The notes under the pieces: generated by a model
Seen by the model: the letters and a program-made list of their open reading frames with translations, nothing else
What the model was told of the DNA's origin: nothing
Database searches by the model: none
Assembly (NCBI GenBank): GCA_018350325.1
Contig: JAEVLN010000001.1
Location: 6,682,088-6,746,087, forward strand
DNA from: Globodera rostochiensis
Taxonomy: Eukaryota > Nematoda > Chromadorea > Rhabditida > Heteroderidae
Reading direction: 5' to 3'
DNA: 64,000 bases
Translations under genes and position numbers: made by a program
Shown here: one piece after another, positions 34,674 to 45,837 of the stretch
Position numbering within the stretch: the stretch's first letter is position 1
Layout of the letters: the number at the start of each line of letters is the position of its first letter

Positions 34674-37425
34674 ATGGCACATTTGAACTCGGCTTCAACC
34701 AGCCCCTGTTTTGAGCCGAGAGAAGAATTGCCACGTTTGCGTGCCCGAATTGCCGAATTGGAAAACCGACAAACGGTACTTATGTCAGAGGTGGAAGGAA
34801 TAGCAAAGATGGGTAGGTGAATCAGTGGCGTAGCCAGGGAGGGGAATCTCCCCCCCCCCCCCACCCCCCGAAATGAAATTTGAAGAAAATTACAAGAGGG
34901 GGGGGGGGGGGGGACCCTTTTTTTTTTCACCCGAATATCCCTAGAAAAAATTTTTGTGGACTTGGAAAAATATTTTTTTTATTTTAAAATGGGGAGGGGG
35001 GGGGGGGACAAACCAAAGTATTACCAAAAAAATTACTTAACAAAAATGCAAAAAAGGAAAAAATACACACCCCTAATAATCGAGCCCCCCCCCCCCCAAT
35101 TTTTCTTGGCTACGCCATGAGGTGAATCGTTGTTTGACGTGCATAAATATTCTTTTTAGGATTAACACCCCAAAACCAATGGGATCATTCGGCATGCCAT
35201 AATGAACTTACACTTTCTGGGCGGCCCAAACAATTAATTGTCCAACACACCGGTGATTGGAGTAAGAAAGGAGTTTACTAAAAAAATGTTTTAATTTTGC
35301 TCGCTTGTCAGAGTGGCTTTCTGTCTTTGCTGTACTTCCCATTCCAAAATTTGAGTTCGGGAAATTCTACTTTGAGATAAAAGTTTTGGGCACGCTGAAT
35401 GAGCGGTATGTAAATAAATAATTGGGTTTTTAAATTCTCTATGTGTAACATTTTTCTATTAAAAAAATGATATTTAGCATAGATATTTAGCATACTTTGT
35501 ATTGGACTTGGGAAAAACAAAAGCTCGTTTGGCGATGTCCGATATTACGAGGGGGCTTATGTTTACGAAAGTAGTGGCAAGTTTTGGGGGCACGAGGTAG
35601 AGGGATGCACAAGAAAGGATGGACGTCCGTACATCAACGGTACATCTTTTCCTGACCTGGACTCCGGTGACGTTGTCGGCTGTGGCGTCCTCTTAGGAAA
35701 TCGACAAATATTCTATACCAAAAACGGAGAACGTTTGGGTGCAGGGCTGCACGAAATTTCGTTTCGGTTTCGTGTTTTTCGTGTTTTCGTGGGTTTTTTG
35801 GGTTTCGTTTTCGTGTTTCGTTTTCGTCCTAGAATTTTATTTCGTTTCGGTTTCGTTTTCGTAAATGAAAAAATATTTTTTTCGTTTCGGTTTCGTTTTC
35901 GAAAATGAAAAATTTTACGAAAAAATCGAAAAAAAGTACACCCCTAATGATAGGATTTAAATGGTACGCTCATGTCTGGCGTTTTGTTATTATTTAAATC
36001 ATGACTTAAATTGACTTGTGCTTTTGAAAACAGAGTTGTAATATTGATTCAGAATTGGAAGATTGCTTTACTTTTTTGTATCTTATAAGCGTTTTGTGCT
36101 TCGGCATAAATTGTTTGCGCTTAATAACATAATTTATTCATTTTAGTATAGTCAATGACCTCTAAAAGCAAATACCATCAATATTTTAAATGCGAAAATG
36201 TTGCAGCTGGAAATTTGTGGGCATGTCTCGCCGAACAATGCAAATATTCATTTGAATCGAAAAGATTAGCCGGCTATCCAACAGCTGCACTTCGTTCTCA
36301 TTTAAAAAATCATCATCCAACTCAATTAAAAGAACTGGAGCAAAAAGATCAGACGGCGGAGAATTTAAAAAAGAACACGGACCATAGACAAATGACCTTA
36401 AAGCGAATGTTCTCGGCAACAGTTTCTTCATCTTCACCTTCTAAATTCGCAAAATCGGACCCAGGAATTTCATCTCAGCTCACCATTGAAAAATCATTTG
36501 GTCAGATTTCTGATAAAACAAAAAAAAAGTTGTGAATTTCAGCGCAATGGAAACCAGATGGAGAAATGCCAGTTTCATTTGCCCGTCTATCATTTCGCCA
36601 TCTCCATCTATAGTCGATTCAAAAGCAAAAGCAGCTGGGGTATTTACGAATTAAAATGCAAATCTTATAAATGGTGTGAAAATATTAGCAAGTTGCCGAC
36701 TATTTGAACTCCGCTCTATTTGATGGTTCGTCGGCAGCGTTTTGGAGAAGTCCAATGAATTCTGCAAAGTATTCACTCATTCTGCCACTTGTTCTTAAAT
36801 ACCACTCCGCAACAATGGGAACAATGGAGGTTGAACGATTTTTTTCAACTGCCACATTTTTATTGAATGATTTGCGTAAGAGCCTTTCATCAGAAAATCT
36901 TGAAAAACAATTATTTTTGCATCATAATTTGTTGATCAATGGTTTTGCCTATGATTAAAATTGATTTAAAAATTTTCGTGTTTTTCGTTTTCGTTTCGTA
37001 CGAAAACGTATATTTTTTCGTTTTCGTGTTTCGTTTTCGTCCTAGAATTTTTTTTCGTTTCGTGTTTCGGTTTCGTCCTAAAAAATTTTTTTCGTTTCGT
37101 TTTCGTTTTCGAAAATGAAAAATCCTGTTTTCGTGCAGCCCTGTTTGGGTGAGAAAGAAAAAAAAATTACTGGAAATTAATTTAAGAAATAGGCACACTA
37201 AATTTGTAAATTTTTCTACTTAACCAGTATTTGTTTATTTTTGCAGATATGACCGATTTGTTTGTTGAGGACGGGGAATTGTTTCCATGCGTGTCGTTGT
37301 TCAGTTCACACATGAAAATAGAGACAAACTTTGGACCATTCCAAAAATCTGTACAGCTCAAAAAGGTGGTGGGTGTGATGAATACAATGCATGGCATGGC
37401 CCCTACTCTGATCGGACGGATTTGA
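34674..37425 (+). CDS. SPRY-domain RanBPM-like protein (253 aa), intron 4 split by a hAT element
   Basis: Five exons keep frame: 34,674-34,812, 35,160-35,261, 35,312-35,405, 35,491-35,738, 37,247-37,425. Exon 1 encodes a short coiled coil (RLRARIAELENRQTVLMSEV). Residues about 48-230 form the SPRY domain: LTPQNQWDHSACHNELTLSG, KFYFEIKVLG, IGLGKNKSSFGDV, YVYESSGKFWGHEVEGC, DVVGCGVLLGNRQIFYTKNG, LFPCVSLF, KIETNFGP. This order is that of cyst-nematode RBP-1/SPRYSEC and RanBPM-like proteins. No signal peptide is visible, so it resembles the non-secreted RanBPM-like class. Intron 1 carries a 297-bp MITE, and a 1.4-kb hAT copy interrupts the donor of intron 4. Unless the left donor is used, the last exon is lost. 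Confidence 0.85.
34823..35119. mobile_element. hAT-type MITE, 297 bp, in SPRY intron 1
   Basis: CAGTGGCGTAGCCAGG and, inverted, CATGGCGTAGCCAAG form the ends; AGGTGAAT (34,815-34,822 and 35,120-35,127) is the 8-bp target duplication. Same family as 31,384-31,741. The duplicated exon at 28,890 carries the same insertion, so it predates that duplication. Confidence 0.85.
35742..37143 (+). mobile_element. Internally deleted hAT transposon, 1,402 bp
   Basis: Terminal repeats CAGGGCTGCACGAAA (inverted at the right end) and the 8-bp duplication TTTGGGTG (35,734-35,741; 37,144-37,151) define the element. Subterminal GTTTCG/CGAAAC arrays fill both ends. Inside lie 36,155-36,535, a BED-type zinc finger (ACLAEQCK, then SHLKNHH), and 36,704-36,958, the hAT C-terminal dimerisation domain (AKYSLILPL, GTMEVERFFSTATFLLND, FLHHNLL). 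The catalytic middle of the transposase is missing, so the copy is non-autonomous. Left and right ends are nearly intact, suggesting recent activity. Confidence 0.93.
36155..36958 (+). pseudogene. Remnant hAT transposase (BED finger and C-terminal dimerisation domain only)
   Basis: The N-terminal frame begins MTSKSKYHQYFKCENV and ends at 36,535 after a Ser-rich linker. The C-terminal frame (36,704-36,958) has the motif EVERFFSTATFLLNDLRKSL followed by ENLEKQLFLHHNL. About 170 bp between them contains stops in place of the several hundred codons of the RNase-H-like core. No complete transposase can be made. Confidence 0.85.
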
Positions 37426-40271
37426 TCGATCTGTTTCACTGTGACGGCAGATTAATCAGATCCGCCCGATTAGTAATTCTGTGTACCAAGGCATCCATAC
37501 TGATCAGAAAATTATCATTAACTGTCTGATCCGACATCCAGGACCAGATCAGACGGGAGCGGATCGTTTGAGTCTGGAAATTTTTACTTTTAGGCTGATA
37601 GAAATACAGCAGTTAATACAAAATTTTTTTTCCACTTTTTGAGTGTATTTGGAAAGATGAAATATTCAAAAACTGCGTTTTCACCCATACATTTTTTTCA
37701 CTATATAGAATATGCTTTAAGCATAGGCTTAAGCCTAAGCCTAGGCTAGCTTAGGTTTAGGCCTGAGCCTAAGTTCAAGTGTATCACTTAAAGAAATGAT
37801 TGTTTTACTTCATTTTTTTGTTGTTGAATATGTTATGTTTGTTTTGTTTTCAATTTTGGTTTAAGAAAGTTATATTTTTTAAGCATAAGTTGCTGGCATT
37901 TTAATTTTTAGGACAGTCAATTAAAAACACTTTTCCTTTTAACCAGACTCACGTCCCAGACTCAAACGATCCTTACCGGATCAGACAATATATCGGAAAG
38001 ACCGACATTTTGAAAAATCCTGGATTTTACGGACGCCTTTTCCCGGACCATAATCCAGGTCCAGGAAAAATCCAGTGTCTCGGAGGCCTGGACCTGGATT
38101 TTTTTCAATAATGTTTATTTCTTTAATATACCTAGTACTAGCACTTGTTTTAAGCTAGACAACGCGTTAATTAGGCAATCCAATCTTCAAAGTAGAGTGG
38201 GCTGGGAGTCCAAGAAGCATTTTTTTCAGTTTGGTAAAATTTTTTATAATTTTTACATTTTGTAATATTTAGAGCCCGGGCTGGATCCTGGATCCAGACC
38301 TGGATTTTTCTGGATCCAGATCCATAATCCAGGTATTGGACCTGGATTTTCCCTTATGTATTGGATTTAAAACAATTGACGTCTCATCTGTGATGTATGT
38401 CATCATAAGAGGGTGTAAAAATTTAGTCCCGGTTAACCGGGACGCCCAACTTACTAAATTTTTGAAAAATTGCTTATTTTCTCGGAAAACAAAGGAAAAA
38501 GCGTCGGAAGTGTTGCATTGTTTGGACAACTGTTGAGGGAGGACCCTTTTGTTTGTAAAATTGGTAATTTTGGACCAATTTTCATAACAAGAGTCATTAA
38601 AATTTTCAAAAATTTCTCGGCGGCGACTTTCGGCACCGCCGACCTGCTTCCCACCCGCCCCAGAAGTGAAGCAGAATTCACAAAAAAAAACTTGTATTCC
38701 TGACTAATTTCCTAACTTTTTGTATAAAATTTTCACCTAGAAAAATTCTTAAGAAAAATACTTTAAAATTCAAATCTCGGCTAAATTTGGCCAATCCTTG
38801 TAAACTTGGAGAGTAAAATGGAGAAAAATTAGTAGAATTTTACGCAAAGAGTTATTTTCACAATTTTGAAAAAATCCAAAAAGCTACGGGCCTTAATTAA
38901 ACCTTATACGTTCAAAGGTCTAACCCAGCAATCGCTGGTATAGTAAAAGACACCTCTTTTTCTCTTTGCAATCCAAGCAAATTGCTTTTTTCTATCAGCA
39001 GGAATAAGGCAATATTCCAGACCAAAAAATTCATTTAAAAGATAAAGCTATAAATATTAATATGGTCTTGTCAAGTCGATTGACTGGCAGAAATTTATCG
39101 CACATTTAATAACTTTTTTTTTAATCAAATTGTTGTTTTTTGTTGAGAGATTTGCTACCAAACTCCAAAATAAACTTGCAAATATTAAAAATCTGTCACT
39201 AAAAATTTCAAATTTGCGGCAAAGGGGTGTATTTTAATCCAGGAAATCCAGGTCTGATGCCTGGACCTGGTTTTGACTAACGACTGGATTTGGATTTCCT
39301 CGACAAAAATCCAGGGTTGAGGAGGCTCCACTGGACCTGGACTCTGGATCCAGGAAAAATCCAGGCCTGGATCCATGTCCAAGTCGGTCTCTGATTTTTT
39401 TGTTTAAATTTCAATATTTTTGTTTATTGATTGAAAGTGATCGAGCTATTTTAAGTACTATAGTTGTTAATTGTAAATGCTTAAGGGTCAGCAAAATTTC
39501 TTGGCCAATGCCGGACAGTGGTCAAGCTCCACGTCAACCTTTTCGGGAAGCAATGACAATGATGACGTAGCGATGTCTAATGAAAGTGAAGTGATCTAAG
39601 CGGAAACGGATAGAGTGATTCGAGGGGATGCGCGCGATCAGCCTTTATATATTTATACGATTCCGATCAAAACTCTCCGATCACCCCCCACCACCCACCC
39701 AAGTCATGCAAATACATACATTTTGGACGTTTTATGCAAGATCCTCCTCCTCGCGCATAAAATATATTTATACAATGGCAAAAATCATGGAAAGTCCGTC
39801 TCATGCTTCAACTTTGGGTAGGCACAAGGATGTAACCGGATGCCAAATGCCCCCCCGCGGGCCTTAATGCTGCTGTTGTGGATAGCCCTGGTTTTATATA
39901 AAAATGTTTAGCGAATTTTAATTCACCTTCAACTTTTGCTCTCTTTCCGACTGATTTTAAACATTTTGCCTTGCCCCTGAAACCGGGCATTTGCCGGGTT
40001 TTGAGGGTCCGTGCCGAGTTCTTAAACTTGCCGGAATTTTGGCATTTTGAAGATTTGGGTTGAACACAATAAATCGTTTCCGAGTTTGTGACTTTTGTGG
40101 CCGACGTCATCCGTCCCCCTACCCTTCCGGCCGGCCTTGTTCTACCCCTCCCCCACCACATCCCCCCCCCCCCCCCCTCCCTCCGTTTTTCGCTCAAAAC
40201 ATTCAAGAAAATTTATTGATATTGAAATGCATTAAACATGGTTAAAAATGATGTCATCAATACTGCCTATG
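37426..40271. repeat. Decayed repeat tract
   Basis: 37,561-37,577 and 37,956-37,972 are inverted copies of GGATCGTTTGAGTCTGG and may bound a 0.4-kb element. 37,722-37,774 is a palindrome of telomere-like motifs. AGACCGAC at 37,999 and its complement at 39,383 bound about 1.4 kb with many copies of CCAGGTCCAGG and CTGGATCC motifs, probably a degraded transposon. 40,104-40,271 is the CDK8 3' flank. One exon-like stretch is listed separately. Confidence 0.5.
39482..39598 (+). pseudogene. Exon-like C-terminal fragment, unknown
   Basis: After a possible acceptor (TGCTTAAG) a frame reads GQQNFLANAGQWSSSTSTFS, GSNDNDDVAMSNESEVI, stop. The Ser/Asp/Asn-rich composition is like a natural protein tail, but there is no upstream exon nearby and I recognise no family. 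Confidence 0.22.
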
Positions 40272-42149
40272 CTACTGTTGTGGATTTTGCTGGTGGTTCA
40301 TCGCCATTTGCTGCTGAGCCATCATAAATTGCTGTTGCTGTTGCGGGTTCATGATGCCCATTTGCTGTTGTTGTTGTTGGTGCATTTGTTGTACTAAAAA
40401 AATAGGGTTGGGGACAAGACGGCGGGGGCGTTTGGGCAAATATAAATTTCTGTTTCTGATCCTCACAGACCAACCAACCGACCGTGCTGTTGTTGGGACT
40501 GATGCTGAACAAAACCGCCCATTTGCGGCTGCTGACGCATTTGCATCTGCTGTGGTTGGGCACTGCTCATGTTGGGCTGCTGCTGAACCATCCCTTAAAT
40601 TGCAGAACAACATGATTTGGTTTCGAAAACTATCCGGGCATTACCCTGTTGCTGAAGAAGGGTCTGCTGTGGTTGTTGACTCTGATGCATGAACTGAGGC
40701 GGCATCATCGCTCCGCCATGACTCTGAACTCCCCCCTGCTGCTGCTGGTGTTGTGCCATTCTCAGCTGCTGTTGTGACGGCTGATTCGGTTGCATCATCT
40801 GTTGTTGCTGAGCTGCAGCGGAGCCCATCTGCTGATGCCCACCAATTTGCAGTTGTTGTTGTTGTTGCGTCGAAGACACTTGCTGTTGTTGTATCTTTTG
40901 TTGAAAAGTTAGGGGGGTGGGCAATCCCTACACTTGCTATGTATGCTATGGCTTTATTCGAAAAACATCGAGACTTGTTTTTGTCGCTAGGTCAAGTCTT
41001 TACAGCAGTTCTGTCCACCTGTTGTTGCTGTTGCTGCTGGTACATCTGTAACTGTTGAAAGCCTCCCAGTTGCTGCTGCTGCTGTGCAGTGGTCGCTGCC
41101 ATTGTGCCCTGCTGCGGGCCCATTCCGGTACCGACGCTGAATTGCTGCTGCGTCTGCTGTTGCATATGTGGCGGCGGCGGCGCTGCCGTACCCAACCGAT
41201 AGTCCGTCGCTGGGGGCCCAAGTCCACTGTGTGAGGAGCTGTACATTTGCTGCTGCTGCTGCTGCTGCTCCATTAGTTGATGCTGCTGCTGCTGCTGTTG
41301 TTGCTGTTGGGATTGTTGCTGAAAGCCGCCCGACCCTCCGCCACCCATTTGCTGAGGCGGGGCGACTTTCATCACGCCGCCCCCGCCGCCGCCGCTGCTG
41401 TTCATCGACGGATGGGGCGCTTGTCGCAGTTTCTTTGTGGCCGGCGGTTCAATTGTGGGCGGATTATGCGTGTGGGCGGGGACGGTGGGAGGCACCGCAA
41501 CCGGAAGGGTCGGAGCCTAAAGACAAATTTCCTTAACAAATTGAGTCAAAAATTCAAAATTTTCTCCCGACTCCCCTCCCTCACATTTTTGAAAATAGGC
41601 AAAAATTTTCCAATTTTTTAAACAAAAATTTTAAAAAATTTACTGAAAATTGAACTTTTTTGGGGAAAAATTGCTTAACAAAGGAATAAAATCCAAAAAA
41701 GCACTCCTAAAGATTGCCTTTTTTTTGGCAAATTAGCCCCCCCCCCCCCGTGGGTACGCCCTTGCATCCACCCACCTGCTGTTTGGAACCATTGTTCTTG
41801 TCATCCGGCTCGTCCTTCAGAAATTCGCGCTTGGGATACGGAATGTCGCATCCGGAGAACACATCGCTTGTTGGCGCGGGACTATCCTCAAAAATGAATA
41901 ATTTTATTTTAATGATTTGATTTATTAGTGAAAAGCAAACTTTAAAATATTTGTGTTCTTTGGCCTCAGCGGCCGTGATACGCTTCAACGGGTCCATGGT
42001 GAGAAGCCGTTCAAGCAATGAGAAGGCCTGGTCTCCCGGTCGGTGTTTGTCCATGTGACGACGCAATGACGCGTCTTTGAACCTAAAATTCAAATAGTAG
42101 GTAAGTACTACCAGGTTACAATTTGCTTGTCAAGACAAATTTCTGAAAA

Positions 42150-44695
42150 ATAAATTTTCGTAATACCAATTAAACTCTTGTTGATAGAATTCAAAATAAA
42201 TAATGAAACTCTTGAACTGGTAGAATTCAAAAAAGATAATTAAACTCTTGAACTGGTAGAATTCAAAATAAATAATGAAACTCTTGATTTGGTAGAATTC
42301 AAAATAGATAATTAAACTCTTGAACTGGTAGAATTCAAAAAAGATAATTAAACTCTTGAACTGGTAGAATTCAAAATAAATAATGAAACTCTTGATTTGG
42401 TAGAATTCAAAATAGATAATTAAACTCTTGAACTGGTAGAATTCAAAAAAGATAATTAAACTCTTGAACTGGTAGAATTCAAAATAGATAATTAAACTCT
42501 TGAACTGGTAGAATTCAAAAAAGATAATTAAACTCTTGAACTGGTAGAATTCAAAATAAATAATGAAACTCTTGATTTGGTAGAATTCAAAATAGATAAT
42601 TAAACTCTTGAACTGGTAGAATTCAAAAAAGATAATTAAACTCTTGAACTGGTAGAATTCAAAATAAATAATGAAACTCTTGATTTGGTAGAATTCAAAA
42701 TAGATAATTAAACTCTTGAACTGGTAGAATTCAAAAAAGATAATTAAACTCTTGAACTGGTAGAATTCAAAATAGATAATTAAACTCTTGAACTGGTAGA
42801 ATTCAAAAAAGATAATTAAACTCTTGAACTGGTAGAATTCAAAATAAATAATGAAACTCTTGATTTGGTAGAATTCAAAATAGATAATTAAACTCTTGAA
42901 CTGGTAGAATTCAAAAAAGATAATTAAACTCTTGAACTGGTAGAATTCAAAATAAATAATGAAACTCTTGATTTGGTAGAATTCAAAATAGATAATTAAA
43001 CTCTTGAACTGGTAGAATTCAAAAAAGATAATTAAACTCTTGAACTGGTAGAATTCAAAATAGATAATTAAACTCTTGAACTGGTAGAATTCAAAAAAGA
43101 TAATTAAACTCTTGAACTGGTAGAATTCAAAATAAATAATGAAACTCTTGATTTGGTAGAATTCAAAATAGATAATTAAACTCTTGAACTGGTAGAATTC
43201 AAAAAAGATAATTAAACTCTTGAACTGGTAGAATTCAAAATAAATAATGAAACTCTTGATTTGGTAGAATTCAAAATAGATAATTAAACTCTTGAACTGG
43301 TAGAATTCAAAAAAGATAATTAAACTCTTGAACTGGTAGAATTCAAAATAAATAATGAAACTCTTGATTTGGTAGAATTCAAAATAAATAATGAAACTCT
43401 TGATTTGGTAGAATTCAAAATAGATAATTAAACTCTTGAACTGGTAGAATTCAAAAAAGATAATTAAACTCTTGAACTGGTAGAATTCAAAATAAATAAT
43501 GAAACTCTTGATTTGGTAGAATTCAAAATAGATAATTAAACTCTTGAACTGGTAGAATTCAAAAAAGATAATTAAACTCTTGAACTGGTAGAATTCAAAA
43601 TAAATAATGAAACTCTTGATTTGGTAGAATTCAAAATAGATAATTAAACTCTTGAACTGGTAGAATTCAAAAAAGATAATTAAACTCTTGAACTGGTAGA
43701 ATTCAAAATAGATAATTAAACTCTTGAACTGGTAGAATTCAAAAAAGATAATTAAACTCTTGAACTGGTAGAATTCAAAATAAATAATGAAACTCTTGAT
43801 TTGGTAGAATTCAAAATAGATAATTAAACTCTTGAACTGGTAGAATTCAAAAAAGATAATTAAACTCTTGAACTGGTAGAATTCAAAATAAATAATGAAA
43901 CTCTTGATTTGGTAGAATTCAAAATAGATAATTAAACTCTTGAACTGGTAGAATTCAAAAAAAAAGATAATTAAACTCTTGATGGTAGAATTCAAAATAG
44001 ATAATTAAACTCTTGAACTGGTAGAATTCAAAAAGATAATAACTCTTGAACTGGTAGAATTCAAAATAAATAATGAAACTCTTGATTTGGTAGAATTCAA
44101 TAGATAATTAAACTCTTGAACTGGTAGAATTCAAAAAAGATAATTAAACTCTTGAAGGTAGAATTCAAAATAAATAATGAAACTCTTGATTTGGTAGAAT
44201 TCAAAATAGATAATAACTCTTGAACTGGTAGAATTCAAAAAAGATAATTAAACTCTTGAACTGGTAGAATTCATAGATAATTAAACTCTTGAACTGGTAG
44301 AATTAAAAGATAATTAAACTCTTGAACTGGTAGAATTCAAAATAAATAATGAAACTCTTGATTTGGTAGAATTCAAAATAGATAATTAAACTCTTGAACT
44401 GGTAGAATTCAAAAAAGATAATTAAACTCTTGAACTGGTAGAATTCAAAATAAATAATGAAACTCTTGATTTGGTAGAATTCAAAATAGATAATTAAACT
44501 CTTGAACTGGTAGAATTCAAAATAGATAATTAAACTCTTGAACTGGTAGAATTCAAAAAAGATAATTAAACTCTTGAACTGGTAGAATTCAAAAAAGATA
44601 ATTAAACTCTTGAACTGGTAGAATTCAAAATAAATAATGAAACTCTTGATTTGGTAGAATTCAAAATAGATAATTAAACTCTTGAACTGGTAGAA
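42150..44695. repeat. 36-bp intronic minisatellite, about 70 copies
   Basis: Core GGTAGAATTCAAAA with three main variants. They mostly alternate as a fixed trio, making a 108-bp higher-order unit, with occasional two-unit insertions. The matching introns of copies 1 and 2 hold only about 2.5 units, so nearly 2.4 kb was added in this copy. About 43,960-44,310 is less regular, with small deletions. Because 36 is divisible by three and the unit lacks stops, the minus strand reads as one 621-codon frame of 12-residue repeats ([12 protein letters not shown] type). Confidence 0.96.
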
Positions 44696-45615
44696 GAACC
44701 TGTGCAGATCTTTCGTAAAATCGTCCTTCAGTTTGTCATAGCCCGGCATTCTCAGCATGTCCGGCCATTCTTCCCGTTTTGGGTAACCCATCACAAAAAA
44801 AATGCGCTCCAATTGCTCTCTGTGGTAGGGCGTCTGCTTGTTGTCCTCCTGAAATTCGGTTGGTTGCCGAAAGAATCGAATTCGGACAAAAACCTCCCGG
44901 CACACAAAAATTGGCTCCGTCGTCAGCAATTCGGCAAAAATGCAGCCAATCGCCCAAATGTCGATTGCCTAATAATGATAAGGCATTAATCAATTAAATT
45001 AATTAATCAAATTCAATATTAAACTAAATTAACCGTTGTGTAGTGCTTGGAACAAAGCAACAGTTCGGGCGCCCGATACCAAAAGGTGACAACAACGGGG
45101 TCAAGTTCAGACAGAGGCTGAATTTAGTATTTTTGCGATTAAAAGTTCAAATAAAAAAGACTTTTGTGATTAAAATTCGAATAAAATACATCTTTATCTA
45201 CCTTTAACGGGTTGTGAAAAACTCGAGCAAATCTAAAAAAGAGAGAATGAACACGTTGTTGTCGCTGTACGTCTAGAACAAACGGACCCCATGTCCGCAA
45301 TTTTGACCCGTCCGCGTTCGATTCCGGTCCCTTCGCCCATCACCAAAATGTTAGCGGGCTTAATTAATGGTAACAAATTAATTTAAGAATTTTGGCTTCG
45401 ACATTTATCAAGAACCTTAAGGTCACGATGCATTATCCAGTTGTTGTGCAAGTAGTAAATGCCGTCGAGAATCTGGTAGAGCAGACTTTTGACCATTCCC
45501 TTGGGCACCTGCGAAGAAATCAATTTAAATGTTCTCGTATATTATAGTAATTAGTGGCAATAAAAGTTAAAAATTTAGAAAATTCTCATTTAAAGATTTA
45601 TGTAAATGTAAATAG

Positions 45616-45747
45616 TAGAGACCGAGAGTGCCCGAGAGTCCAGGTCTCGGATCTCGGAAATTTGTCGAAAACTCCGAGACCTGGACTCTCGGAATTTCGA
45701 GACAAATCTCGATATCGGTCTCGGACTTTTCAAAATGCCGGTCTCTA
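45616..45747. mobile_element. 132-bp MITE-like element in a CDK8 intron (copy 3)
   Basis: Same TAGAGACCG/CGGTCTCTA ends and interior as in copies 1 and 2. Confidence 0.65.
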
Positions 45748-45837
45748 GTAAATACCATGACGGGTTGTCGTCGCAGTTTCGCAGACCGATGATATTTTAT
45801 AATGTGCCAAAGGTCATGTTCAGCATAATCAAACAGC

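Larger units (their letters stand above)
40272..45837 (-). pseudogene. CDK8: CDK8 kinase copy 3: severed by satellite, one intron hugely expanded
   Basis: Exons match copy 1 one for one: 45,756-45,837 (partial), 45,416-45,508, 45,288-45,358, 45,202-45,232, 45,034-45,117, 44,894-44,968, 44,700-44,848, 41,941-42,082, 41,776-41,886, 41,019-41,516, 40,645-40,894, 40,483-40,593, 40,272-40,393. Catalytic motifs are the best kept of the copies: [26 protein letters not shown]. The tail is four residues longer in its Gln runs but ends early at TAG (40,272-40,274), losing HRQY. Upstream, the exon for [10 protein letters not shown] breaks at 45,837 into the 29-bp satellite; the N-lobe exons are absent for at least 13 kb. 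The intron 42,083-44,699 is 2,617 bp instead of 184 bp. A functional kinase from this locus is unlikely. Confidence 0.85.

Noticed and set aside
42130..43995. 621-codon frame of 12-residue aromatic/hydrophobic repeats
   Set aside because: It lies inside a CDK8 intron bounded by good splice sites; homologous introns in two other copies are 184 bp.
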